Source: JAJPKK01 sp963781195 (GTDB lineage Bacteria; Pseudomonadota; Alphaproteobacteria; Rhizobiales; Xanthobacteraceae). Taken from it: a stretch of DNA of 64,000 nt. Shown here piece by piece: positions 35,603 through 43,666 of this stretch. A model generated the notes under the pieces. That model was not told where the DNA came from, made no database searches, and saw only the letters and a program-made list of their open reading frames with translations. A program made the position numbers and the translations under genes. The first letter of the stretch is position 1; every line of letters starts with the position of its first letter. The stretch covers positions 1 to 64,000 of the forward strand of contig CAWAEZ010000003.1 in the NCBI GenBank assembly GCA_963781195.1, in the 5' to 3' direction.

Positions 35603-36901
35603 ATGGCCCTGGCTCAAGACGCCAAAAGCCCGGTGAACGCGCCGGCTGCCACTCGATCCTTCATGAACGCTCATACCATCGTCACCGCGATGCTCTGCAT
35701 GCTGTTCGCGATCATGTATCTGGACCGGGTCAATATCTCGGCAGCGGCGGCATCGCTCAAGGAGCACTTCGAGCTCACGAACACGCAGTTGGGAGTGGCT
35801 TTCAGCGCCTTTTCTTGGGCTTATCTCGCATCGGTCCTGTTCGGTGGCTGGGGCGCCCGAAAGTACGGAGCGAAGGTTACCCTGTTCGTCTGCGTCATCA
35901 TTGTCGGGCTCGGCACCACGGCCACCGGACTGATCGGTGGCCTGGGGAGCCTGTTCGCCGCACGTCTGTTGGTCGGGCTCGGCGAAGGACCGGCTTTTCC
36001 GGCAGCCACTCAGGCCATGCGCAACTGGTATCCCGCGCATCGCTTCGGATACATTCAGGGCATCACCCACAGCGCTTCACGTCTCGGCGCCGCGATTGCC
36101 CCGCCGGTCGTGGCGTGGATCATAGCGTGGTCGGATTGGCGGACGTCTTTCCTGATATGTGGCGCCGCCGCGATCGTCTGGGCTGGATTGTGGTGGCTCT
36201 ACTTCATGGAAGATCCGCGAGAGCATCCGGACGTCGCAGCCAGGCATCTTGAAAACCTGACCGTCTCGTTGCCCGACCGCGCGGCGCGCATCCCGCTGTG
36301 GATTCTGACCAGGCGGATGTTCCCCGTCACCATCGTGATGTTCACTTACGGTTGGAGCTACTGGGTGTTCGTGTCGTGGCTGCCGCTCTATTTCATGAAC
36401 CAGCACCATACCGACTTGAAGCAATCCGCGTTGCTGACCAGCATTCCATTCCTCGCGGGCTTGATCGGAAATACCGCCGGCGGAATTGGATCCGACCTCA
36501 TTCTGAAGCGGACCGGGCGGCATCGGCTCGCCCGCTGCGGCATCGTCGCGGTCTCGCTGATCGGGACGGCATCATGCCTGCTGCCATGTCTTTTCATCCA
36601 TGATCTCGGCATCGTCGTCACACTACTTGCGGCGGCGATGTTCTTTCTCGAGCTTACGATCGCGCCGATGTATGCGATCCCGATGGATATTTCCAAGGAG
36701 TATGCCGGACTCGGAAGCGCTTACATCATCATGGGCGTTGCGATCGCCGGCATCATCTCGCCGGTCGTGTTCGGCTGGTTGATCGATCTCACCGGGAGCT
36801 GGAATGTGCCGCTGGCGACGGCCATCGCAATCCTGCTCATCGGCGCGGCCTCGGTCGGCGTCTTGCGTCCGGACATCCCGCTGGATGTCGGCCGGGGTTA
36901 G
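35603..36901 (+). CDS. MFS transporter, anion:cation symporter (ACS) family
   Basis: This 432-aa inner-membrane protein has 12 predicted helices. The ACS signature (MYLDRVNISAAAASLKEHF) lies in the first loop, and GLGEGPAFPAATQAMRNW in helix 5. ACS members import organic anions such as hexuronates, phthalate or other aromatic acids by proton symport. GGGAGGAG precedes the ATG at 35603. It ends the LysR-controlled set, so it presumably imports the substrate handled by the GST and aminotransferase. Confidence 0.9.
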   Translation: MALAQDAKSPVNAPAATRSFMNAHTIVTAMLCMLFAIMYLDRVNISAAAASLKEHFELTNTQLGVAFSAFSWAYLASVLFGGWGARKYGAKVTLFVCVIIVGLGTTATGLIGGLGSLFAARLLVGLGEGPAFPAATQAMRNWYPAHRFGYIQGITHSASRLGAAIAPPVVAWIIAWSDWRTSFLICGAAAIVWAGLWWLYFMEDPREHPDVAARHLENLTVSLPDRAARIPLWILTRRMFPVTIVMFTYGWSYWVFVSWLPLYFMNQHHTDLKQSALLTSIPFLAGLIGNTAGGIGSDLILKRTGRHRLARCGIVAVSLIGTASCLLPCLFIHDLGIVVTLLAAAMFFLELTIAPMYAIPMDISKEYAGLGSAYIIMGVAIAGIISPVVFGWLIDLTGSWNVPLATAIAILLIGAASVGVLRPDIPLDVGRG

Positions 36902-37363
36902 CTCCAGCGCCGCTTGTGGCAACACGGTCTGCCGGCTTCTTCCCATTGACGCCGCAATTCTCGACGATGTTCGCCTCAAATAATTTCGTCCCGACACGTT
37001 GACTTGGTGTTACCAACCTGTAACATCGGGGCGTTACTATCCAGTAACATTGCGGGCGGGGCGGCGAAAGCCGGGCGCATCGCAGGGGTGGAGGGACCCG
37101 CTAGTGAATACGTGCCCGGTTGGCGCGTCCGGTTATCCGTTCGACGATTCGCCCGCACACATTGTGATGCCGGCGGAACGTCGGGCGCTCGGGCGTTGCA
37201 ACGCGCTCTGGCTGCGCCGCGCACAATCGTGCGCAGCGGCATCGCTCTGCCCTGATTTTAGCGTCACCTTGCCGCGTCGCACCGTGCAAAGCCGCAGCGT
37301 GCGCGGCCCGTCCGCGCCTCGCGTATCCGGATGCGGCCCGTCGCGCGCGCTCCACGAGAATTG
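36902..37363. other. Intergenic leader of the RND operon
   Basis: A 0.46-kb non-coding region holds the promoter and tandem palindromes at 37000-37048 and then a GC-rich untranslated leader of about 320 nt. Open frames in the leader do not resemble known proteins. There is no regulator gene here, although RND pumps often have one divergently encoded. Confidence 0.6.
36999..37048 (+). promoter_or_regulatory. Promoter with tandem palindromic operators of the RND pump
   Basis: Two 16-bp palindromes sit 24 bp apart centre to centre: GTTACCAACCTGTAAC (37009-37024) and GTTACTATCCAGTAAC (37033-37048), both with GTTAC/GTAAC arms. A promoter TTGACT (36999-37004) with TAACAT (37021-37026) at 16-nt spacing overlaps them. 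This is the expected picture of TetR-type repression of an efflux operon, but no such regulator gene is adjacent. Confidence 0.75.
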
Positions 37364-40300
37364 GTGAGCGCGGTGGTTGGCTTTTTCATCGAGCGCCCGG
37401 TGTTCGCCTCAGCGATCGCCATCATCATGCTGCTGGCGGGCGGGATCTGCTACTTCCTGCTTCCGGTTTCGCAGTTTCCCGAAATCACGCCTCCCCAGGT
37501 CGTGGTCAGCGCGATCTATCCGGGCGCCGGCGCGCAGGTCGTCGCCGACACAGTGACGACGCCGCTCGAGCAGCAGATCAACGGCGTACCCGGCATGATC
37601 TACATGGCGTCGTCGAGCTCGAACGACGGTTCGGCGACGATCACCGTCACCTTCGAGGTCGGCTATCCGCTGAGCATCGCGGCGGTGGACGTTCAGAACC
37701 GCGTCGCGCAGGCGAGCGCCGCCCTGCCCCCGATCGTGAATCAGGCCGGGGTGACCATCAAGAAGCAGAATCCGAATTTCGTCCTGATCGTCAACCTCAC
37801 CTCTCCCGACCACTCCGTCGATCCGGTCACGCTGAGCAACTACGCCTACCTGCAGGTCGTCGATCCGATCAAGCGACTGCCCGGCGTCGGGGACGTGCAG
37901 ATCTTCGGCGAGCGGCGGTATTCGATGCGAGTGTGGCTCGATCCGGACAAGCTCGCGGCCCTCGGCCTCACCGCCGTCGACGTGCAGGGCGCGATCGCCG
38001 AGCAGAACGTGCAGGTGGCGGCCGGCAAGATCGGCCAGCCGCCGGCACCGACCGGCACGCCGTTCGAAATGCAGGTGAATGCGGTCGGGCGCCTCAGCGA
38101 TCCGGCGCAGTTCGGCGACATCGTCGTGCGCGCGAACCCGGCGGCAGGCTCGGCCGTTCGATTGCGGGACATCGCCCGCATCGAACTCGGGGCGCTGCAG
38201 TACTCGTCGACCGCGTTTTTCGGCGAGGATCCGACCGTGGTTCTCGGCATCTTCCAGATGCCCGGCTCCAACGCGCTCGACCTGCAGAAGAACGTCAAGA
38301 ACAAGATGGAGGAGCTCTCCAAACGATTCCCGAAGGGCATCGAATACGCGATGCATTACGACACGACCCGCTTCGTGTCGGCCGCGATGCACGATGTCGT
38401 AGTCACCCTGTTGGAAGCGCTCGCGCTCGTGATCGCCGTCGTCTTCATCTTCCTGCAGAGCTGGCGCACCACCATCATTCCGACCATCGCGATTCCGGTG
38501 TCGCTGATTGCGACGCTCGTGGTGATGAAGATGTTCGGCTTCTCCCTCAACATGCTGAGCCTGCTGGGGATGGTGCTGGCGATCGGCCTCGTGGTCGACG
38601 ACGCGATCGTGGTGGTGGAGAACGTCGAACGCCAGCTCGAGGCCGGCTTGCGGCCGCTCGATGCGGCGCGGGTGGCCATGACCGAGGTCACCGGCCCAAT
38701 CGTCGCCACCACTGCGGTGTTGATGGCCGTGTTCGTGCCGGTGGCGTTCATTCCCGGCGTGGCCGGCCGCCTCTACAACCAGTTTGCGCTCACCGTCGCG
38801 ATCTCGGTCGGTATCTCGGCGTTCAACTCGCTGACGCTCAGTCCGGCGCTGAGCGCCGCCTTGCTGCGCCACCGCGGCGCCGTGACGTTCCCGCCTTTCC
38901 GCTGGTTCAACCGCGGCTTCGAACGGCTCGCCGACGCCTATGCCGGAAGCGTGCGCGCCATGGTGCGCATACGGTGGCCGCTGATGGGGGTCTTCGCGGC
39001 GGGCTTGGCGGCCACGTTCCTGCTGTCGCAGCGGATTCCCTCCACCTTCCTGCCGGTCGAGGACCAGGGCTACTTCTTCGTCGTCATCCAGTTGCCGGAC
39101 GGCGCCGCGCTGGAACGCACCGACGCGGTGGCGAAGCAGGTCCGCGACATCCTGCAGCACACGCCCGGCGTCGACATCGTCGGCTCGATCAGCGGTCTGA
39201 ACTTTCTCACCAATGCCGCCCAGTCCAATTCGGCGGTCGAATTCGCGATTCTCAAACCCTGGGAAGAGCGGCCGCCGGAGCAGAGTGCATCGAACATCGT
39301 CGCCGCCGTGCGGCCGAAGCTCTTCGGCCTGCCGGGCGCCTTCGTGCTGAGCTTCGACCCGCCGTCGATTCCCGGGCTAGGTGCCACCGGCGGCTTCGAA
39401 TTCCAGGTCGAGGACCTCAGCGGACGCGGCAGCGCCGCCCTCAACGACGCGACCCAGGCGTTGATCGCCGAAGCCCGCAAGCAGCCGGAGCTCGATCCGC
39501 GTCAGCTGTTCACCTCCTTCAGCACCTCGACGCCGCAATTCAAGTACGACCTCGACCGCAACAAGGCCAAGCTCCTGGGCCTCAGCCTGCCCGACGTCTT
39601 CAACACGCTGCAGATCTATCTCGGCTCGCTCTACGTCAATGATTTCAACCTGTTCGGGCGCACCTTCCGGGTGACCCTGCAGGCCGACGCGAACGGCCGC
39701 GACTCGGCCTCCGCACTGTCGCGGCTTTATGTCCGCAACAGCGCCGGCGGCATGGTGCCGCTGAGCACGCTCGGCACCCTGACGCCGATCGTCGGGCCGG
39801 AGACGGTGCCGCACTACAACAATTACGCGTCGGCCCTGATCAACGGCGCGCCCGCGCCCGGCTTCAGTTCGGGCCAAGCCGTCGCGGCCATGGAGCGGGC
39901 CGCCGCCACCGCCCTGCCGCGCGACTTTTCCTACGAGTGGACCGGCATCACGCTGCAGGAGATCAGCGCGGGATCGATCGCGAGCGTCGTGTTCGGGCTC
40001 GCCATCGTCTTCGTATTCCTCATCCTCGCCGCGCAGTATGAAAGCTGGTCGATGCCGTTCATGGTGTTGCTGGCGGTCCCGCTCGCCCTGTTCGGCGCGC
40101 TGCTGGCGTTATGGCTGCGATCCCGGCAGATCGACGTCTATTCGCAGATCGGCTTCGTGATGCTGATCGGCCTCGCCGCCAAGAACGCGATCCTGATCGT
40201 CGAGTTCGCGAAACGCCGCCGCGACGAAGGCCTCGATATCGTGGAAGCCGCCACCGAGGCCGCAAGGTTGCGCCTGCGGCCGATCCTGATGACCGCTTTC

Positions 40301-40525
40301 GCCTTCATCCTGGGCGTCGTGCCGCTGATGCTGGCGACCGGCGCCGGCGCGGCGAGCCGGCAGTCGATCGGAACAACCGTGTTCGGCGGCATGCTCGCCG
40401 CCACCTTGCTCTCCCTGCTGTTCGTCCCGGTGTTCTACGCCGTCGTCGAGCAACTGCGCGACCGGCGCGCATCCGGGCCGGACGCCAAGGAAACTCAATC
40501 GAAAACAACTGTACTCGCAGAATAA
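37364..40525 (+). CDS. RND multidrug efflux permease (HAE1 family)
   Basis: This 1053-aa inner-membrane proton/drug antiporter is the pump of an AcrB/MexB-type tripartite system. It starts with FFIERPVFASAIAIIMLLAG, and carries QFPEITPPQVVVSAIYPGA after helix 1. Helix 4 has the proton-relay GLVVDDAIVVVENVER, with the Asp pair, and the C-terminal half has GLAAKNAILIVEFAK. The GTG at 37364 gives the family N-terminus. Unusually, the permease precedes its adaptor gene. No outer-membrane factor is encoded here, so a shared TolC/OprM-like channel must be used. Confidence 0.95.
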   Translation: MSAVVGFFIERPVFASAIAIIMLLAGGICYFLLPVSQFPEITPPQVVVSAIYPGAGAQVVADTVTTPLEQQINGVPGMIYMASSSSNDGSATITVTFEVGYPLSIAAVDVQNRVAQASAALPPIVNQAGVTIKKQNPNFVLIVNLTSPDHSVDPVTLSNYAYLQVVDPIKRLPGVGDVQIFGERRYSMRVWLDPDKLAALGLTAVDVQGAIAEQNVQVAAGKIGQPPAPTGTPFEMQVNAVGRLSDPAQFGDIVVRANPAAGSAVRLRDIARIELGALQYSSTAFFGEDPTVVLGIFQMPGSNALDLQKNVKNKMEELSKRFPKGIEYAMHYDTTRFVSAAMHDVVVTLLEALALVIAVVFIFLQSWRTTIIPTIAIPVSLIATLVVMKMFGFSLNMLSLLGMVLAIGLVVDDAIVVVENVERQLEAGLRPLDAARVAMTEVTGPIVATTAVLMAVFVPVAFIPGVAGRLYNQFALTVAISVGISAFNSLTLSPALSAALLRHRGAVTFPPFRWFNRGFERLADAYAGSVRAMVRIRWPLMGVFAAGLAATFLLSQRIPSTFLPVEDQGYFFVVIQLPDGAALERTDAVAKQVRDILQHTPGVDIVGSISGLNFLTNAAQSNSAVEFAILKPWEERPPEQSASNIVAAVRPKLFGLPGAFVLSFDPPSIPGLGATGGFEFQVEDLSGRGSAALNDATQALIAEARKQPELDPRQLFTSFSTSTPQFKYDLDRNKAKLLGLSLPDVFNTLQIYLGSLYVNDFNLFGRTFRVTLQADANGRDSASALSRLYVRNSAGGMVPLSTLGTLTPIVGPETVPHYNNYASALINGAPAPGFSSGQAVAAMERAAATALPRDFSYEWTGITLQEISAGSIASVVFGLAIVFVFLILAAQYESWSMPFMVLLAVPLALFGALLALWLRSRQIDVYSQIGFVMLIGLAAKNAILIVEFAKRRRDEGLDIVEAATEAARLRLRPILMTAFAFILGVVPLMLATGAGAASRQSIGTTVFGGMLAATLLSLLFVPVFYAVVEQLRDRRASGPDAKETQSKTTVLAE

Positions 40526-40541
40526 TCGTACTCGCAGAATA
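40511..40541. repeat. Short tandem duplication at the end of the permease gene
   Basis: GTACTCGCAGAATA occurs at 40511-40524 and again at 40528-40541, a 17-bp period. The first copy contains the permease stop codon, and the second lies in the gap before the adaptor gene. This looks like a slippage duplication. Confidence 0.8.
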
Positions 40542-40552
40542 GGGGTGGGGTC

Positions 40553-41707
40553 ATGCGGAAGTGGAAGACGGGAGTAAGCGTCATTGTCGTGGTGGCGGCC
40601 GGTGCCGCGGCGGTGTCGGCGATCCGCCATAACGGACTGTTCGGCGAAGGGGCCGCGCGCGCTGCGACGCCACCGCCCATGATGGCGATGCCGGTACCGG
40701 TGACGAACGTCGTCAAAAAGGCGATCCCGGTCTACCGCGAGTATACCGCCCGCACCGAGGCGATCCGCAGCATCACGATCCAGCCGCGGATTTCCGGCTA
40801 CATCCAGAAGCAGAACGTGGCGGACGGATCGGACGTGCAAGAGGGCGACCTCCTCTACACCATCGATCCCCGTGACGCGCAGGCCGCTCTCGATCAGGTC
40901 AAGGCGCAGGCGCGGCGCGACAAGGCCGCGCTGGAATATGCGCAGTCCAATCTCAGTCGCGGCGCAGCCCTGGTCGGAAACGGCTTTCTGACCAAGGACA
41001 CCTATGACCAGCGCCAGAGCGCGTCGGGCCAGGCGGAAGCGGTGCTGTCGATGGACCAGGCCGCGATTCGGACGGCCGAACTCAACCTCGCCTACACCCA
41101 GGTCCGCGCGCCGTTCGCGGGACGACTGGGCCGCAACCAGGCCTCGGTCGGCACGCTCGTCAGTCCGGGCGGCTCTCCCATCAATACCCTGGTCCAGCTC
41201 AGCCCGATCTATGTGACTTTCAATCCGAGCGAATCCGATCTCGCCGAGATCCGCAAGGCGAAGGCGGCCGGTTCGGTGATCGCCGAGATCCTGGTTTCGT
41301 CGGGCGACCAGGAACACCGCGCCGGAGAGCTGACGTTCCTCGACAACAGCGTCGATCACGCGACCGGCACCATCGTCGCTCACGCGACCATCGCCAACGC
41401 CGACCTTTCCGTGCTTCCAGGTCAGTACGTGCATGTCCGCATCTCGCTGAGCGAGATTCCGAATGCGCTGATGGTGCCTCAGACGTCAATCGGATCGAGC
41501 CAGCTCGGCAAGTACGTCTACGTGGTCGGTCCCGAAAACAAAGTACAGCAACGCCTGGTCTCGCTCGGGCCCACCCACGGCGATCTCGTCGCGGTCATGA
41601 ACGGAATCTCCGAAGGCGACAGCGTGATCTGCGGCAACCTGCAGAAGATCGGCCCGGGCGCGCTCGTGAATCCGCAGCCGCTGCCGACCACCGTCGCAGG
41701 CAGGTAG
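40553..41707 (+). CDS. RND periplasmic adaptor (membrane fusion protein)
   Basis: This 384-aa adaptor links the inner-membrane pump to an outer-membrane channel. It has an N-terminal hydrophobic anchor (VSVIVVVAAGAAAVSAI), a lipoyl/barrel-sandwich half motif (QPRISGYIQKQNVADGSDVQ), a coiled-coil hairpin (residues ~100-170) and the returning half (LAYTQVRAPFAGRLGRNQAS). It then has beta-barrel and membrane-proximal domains. No lipobox Cys is seen, so it is probably anchored by the N-terminal helix. It lies 27 bp behind the permease, in reversed order for this family. Confidence 0.92.
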   Translation: MRKWKTGVSVIVVVAAGAAAVSAIRHNGLFGEGAARAATPPPMMAMPVPVTNVVKKAIPVYREYTARTEAIRSITIQPRISGYIQKQNVADGSDVQEGDLLYTIDPRDAQAALDQVKAQARRDKAALEYAQSNLSRGAALVGNGFLTKDTYDQRQSASGQAEAVLSMDQAAIRTAELNLAYTQVRAPFAGRLGRNQASVGTLVSPGGSPINTLVQLSPIYVTFNPSESDLAEIRKAKAAGSVIAEILVSSGDQEHRAGELTFLDNSVDHATGTIVAHATIANADLSVLPGQYVHVRISLSEIPNALMVPQTSIGSSQLGKYVYVVGPENKVQQRLVSLGPTHGDLVAVMNGISEGDSVICGNLQKIGPGALVNPQPLPTTVAGR

Positions 41708-41761
41708 GGCAAACGACGGCCGCCGAAGTCAGCTCACGATGACAGGCCGTGGAGGAGGCTC

Positions 41762-42304
41762 GTGTCGCCCGTCATCGTGGCCGTGAGCCGGAGCGAACGC
41801 CACGACTTCACCAAAGCCGGCGAGCGGGCCATTCGGCTCATCGCCGGCCTCGGCGTGGAAGGCGATGCCCATCTGGGAGAAAAGACCCAGCATCTTTACC
41901 AGGCGCGGAAATATCCGGACGCACCAAACCTGCGACAGGTGCACCTGATCCATGAAGAGTTGTTCGACGAACTGCGCACCGACGGCTTCACGGTCACGCC
42001 AGGGGCCATCGGCGAGAACGTGACGACGCGTGGCCTCGACCTTCTCGCGCTCCCGCGGGGCACCCGCCTGCAGCTCGGGGCCGAGGCCGTGGTCGAACTC
42101 ACCGGCCTGCGCCATCCGTGCCGGAAGATCGACGACTTCGCTCCCGGGCTGACGGCAGCCCTCCTGGAGCGGGCGCCGGATGGCGGTCGCAAGAGCAAGA
42201 CCGGCGTCATGGCGATCGTCGTCACGGGGGGCGAGGTGAAGACGGGTGATTCGATCGCAGTGCAACTGCCGCCCGGAGAGAGACATGCGCTCGCACCGGT
42301 CTAG
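41762..42304 (+). CDS. MOSC-domain protein
   Basis: This 180-aa protein carries the MOSC fold found at the C-terminus of Moco sulfurases and in YiiM-like proteins. Visible hallmarks are GLGVEGDAHLGEK, PGAIGENVTTRGLDL and the conserved Cys in LTGLRHPCRKIDDF. Such proteins bind sulfur or Moco and are thought to deliver or remove them. The GTG at 41762 has GGAGG about 5 nt before it. A role in sulfurating Moco for the molybdenum hydroxylase 6 kb downstream is attractive, but it is not in that operon. Confidence 0.88.
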   Translation: MSPVIVAVSRSERHDFTKAGERAIRLIAGLGVEGDAHLGEKTQHLYQARKYPDAPNLRQVHLIHEELFDELRTDGFTVTPGAIGENVTTRGLDLLALPRGTRLQLGAEAVVELTGLRHPCRKIDDFAPGLTAALLERAPDGGRKSKTGVMAIVVTGGEVKTGDSIAVQLPPGERHALAPV

Positions 42305-42448
42305 CAGACGCCGACGACGCTTCTGAGCCCATGCGAAACTCCAGGCGCAGGCGCGGCCAGTCTCGGACCGCGAGGGTCTTTCGATAAAGTTCGCGGCTCC
42401 AAGCCCCGCCTAAATTTTGTTCACAATGGCTCATTCGCTGGCTAGTGT

Positions 42449-42464
42449 GGGGGCCACTGCCCCC
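42449..42464 (+). other. GC-rich hairpin in the leader of the BMP importer gene
   Basis: GGGGGC, a CACT loop and GCCCCC form a perfect 6-bp stem about 80 nt before the start of the BMP gene. It could be a leader structure affecting translation or a weak attenuator. No riboswitch class was recognised by eye in 42305-42545. Confidence 0.4.
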
Positions 42465-42545
42465 GAAAGCGCATCCTATGGGCTCGTGGCATGCATTTCG
42501 CTGGTGCGGGGCGCGATGGTTGTCTCCCAGCAAAGGACGGTTTTC

Positions 42546-43631
42546 ATGACGCCTAAGCTCCTGTTCCCCGCGCTCGGCGGCGCGCTTCTGTGCGGCGCCA
42601 TTGCATCGGCCTACGCGGCAGGCTTCACCCTGCCTGGTCCGGAGAAGGTCGCCTTCCTTTATTTCGCTGACAAGAACGACGGTGGGTGGACGCAGGCTTT
42701 CGAGGAAGCCCGCCTCAAGATGGAGCCTGCGCTCAAGATTCAGATCCCGTTCGTGGAAAACGTGCCGGAGGTTGCCGGCCAGATCAGGCCGGCCGCCGAC
42801 CGCTTCATCGCACGTGGCGCCAACGTCATTATCGGCACCGCCTTCGGTTATTCGGACACGTTCAAGGAGCTGTCCGAGAAATATCCAAAAGTGGCGTTCC
42901 TGAACGCATCCGGCACCACCAACGGGTCCAACCTCGAATCTTTCTATGGCCGCACCTACGAGAGCCAGTATCTGTGCGGCATGGTCGCCGGCGCCGTCTC
43001 CAAGACCGGCAAGCTCGGATTCGTCGCGGCGCACCCGATCGGTCCGGTCAATTGGACGATCAACGCCTACGAACTCGGCGCGCAGAAAATGAATCCCAAC
43101 GCCACGGTGACGGTGATCTTCACCGGTGCCTGGAACGATCCCGTCAAGGAACGCGCCGCGGCCCAGGCCATGGCGGATCAGGGCATCGACGTGATCGGCC
43201 AGCACGTCGATACGCCGACGCCGCAGATCGTCGCCCAGGAGCGCGGGATCTATGGCACCGGGCACCATCGCGACCTGCGCGAATTTGCGCCGAAGGCGAC
43301 GCTGTGTTCCTCGGTGTGGACCTGGGACAAGCACCTCGTTCCGACGCTCAAGAAGATCGCCGCGGGGAACTGGCAGCCCAACCCGTTCGGCGCGTTCCCC
43401 AGCATCAAGGACGGCGGCACCGACATCGCGTGCTGCAGCGCGGTGGTGCCCAAGGAGGCCGTCACGAAAGTCATGGCCGAGCGCGATGCCATCATCGCCG
43501 GCAAGCAGGTCTATGCCGGGCCGCTCAAGGATACCGCCGGCACCGAACGGGTCGCCGCCGGCAAGACGCTCGACGACGCCGGGCTGTGGAAAATGGACTG
43601 GTACGTCCCCGGCGTGATCACGCAGAAATAG
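42546..43631 (+). CDS. BMP-family ABC transporter substrate-binding protein
   Basis: This 361-aa periplasmic receptor is of the BMP/PnrA type, which binds nucleosides or related bases. The signal peptide is ALGGALLCGAIASAYAAG. Family features are KVAFLYFADKNDGGWTQAFE, VIIGTAFGYSDTFKELSEKY and FYGRTYESQYLCGMVAG. The ATG at 42546 gives a proper leader, so I did not use the earlier in-frame starts. It heads a tight gene string encoding the ATPase, two permeases and a molybdenum hydroxylase. The ligand is probably a purine, pyrimidine or similar N-heterocycle. Confidence 0.9.
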   Translation: MTPKLLFPALGGALLCGAIASAYAAGFTLPGPEKVAFLYFADKNDGGWTQAFEEARLKMEPALKIQIPFVENVPEVAGQIRPAADRFIARGANVIIGTAFGYSDTFKELSEKYPKVAFLNASGTTNGSNLESFYGRTYESQYLCGMVAGAVSKTGKLGFVAAHPIGPVNWTINAYELGAQKMNPNATVTVIFTGAWNDPVKERAAAQAMADQGIDVIGQHVDTPTPQIVAQERGIYGTGHHRDLREFAPKATLCSSVWTWDKHLVPTLKKIAAGNWQPNPFGAFPSIKDGGTDIACCSAVVPKEAVTKVMAERDAIIAGKQVYAGPLKDTAGTERVAAGKTLDDAGLWKMDWYVPGVITQK

Positions 43632-43666
43632 ATCACGCCGAACACCATCACCAAGAACGGCCGCTG

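Noticed and set aside
36999..37367. A 122-codon open frame in the RND leader
   Set aside because: It begins on the promoter and operator sequence, has no homologue I know, and is better explained as untranslated leader.
37409..39160. A long minus-strand frame inside the RND permease gene
   Set aside because: It is His/Arg/Asp-rich without motifs; the permease on the plus strand is unambiguous.
42686..43666. In-frame extension of the ABC ATPase upstream into the BMP gene
   Set aside because: The extension lies inside a confident gene in another frame, and the family N-terminus begins at 43667.
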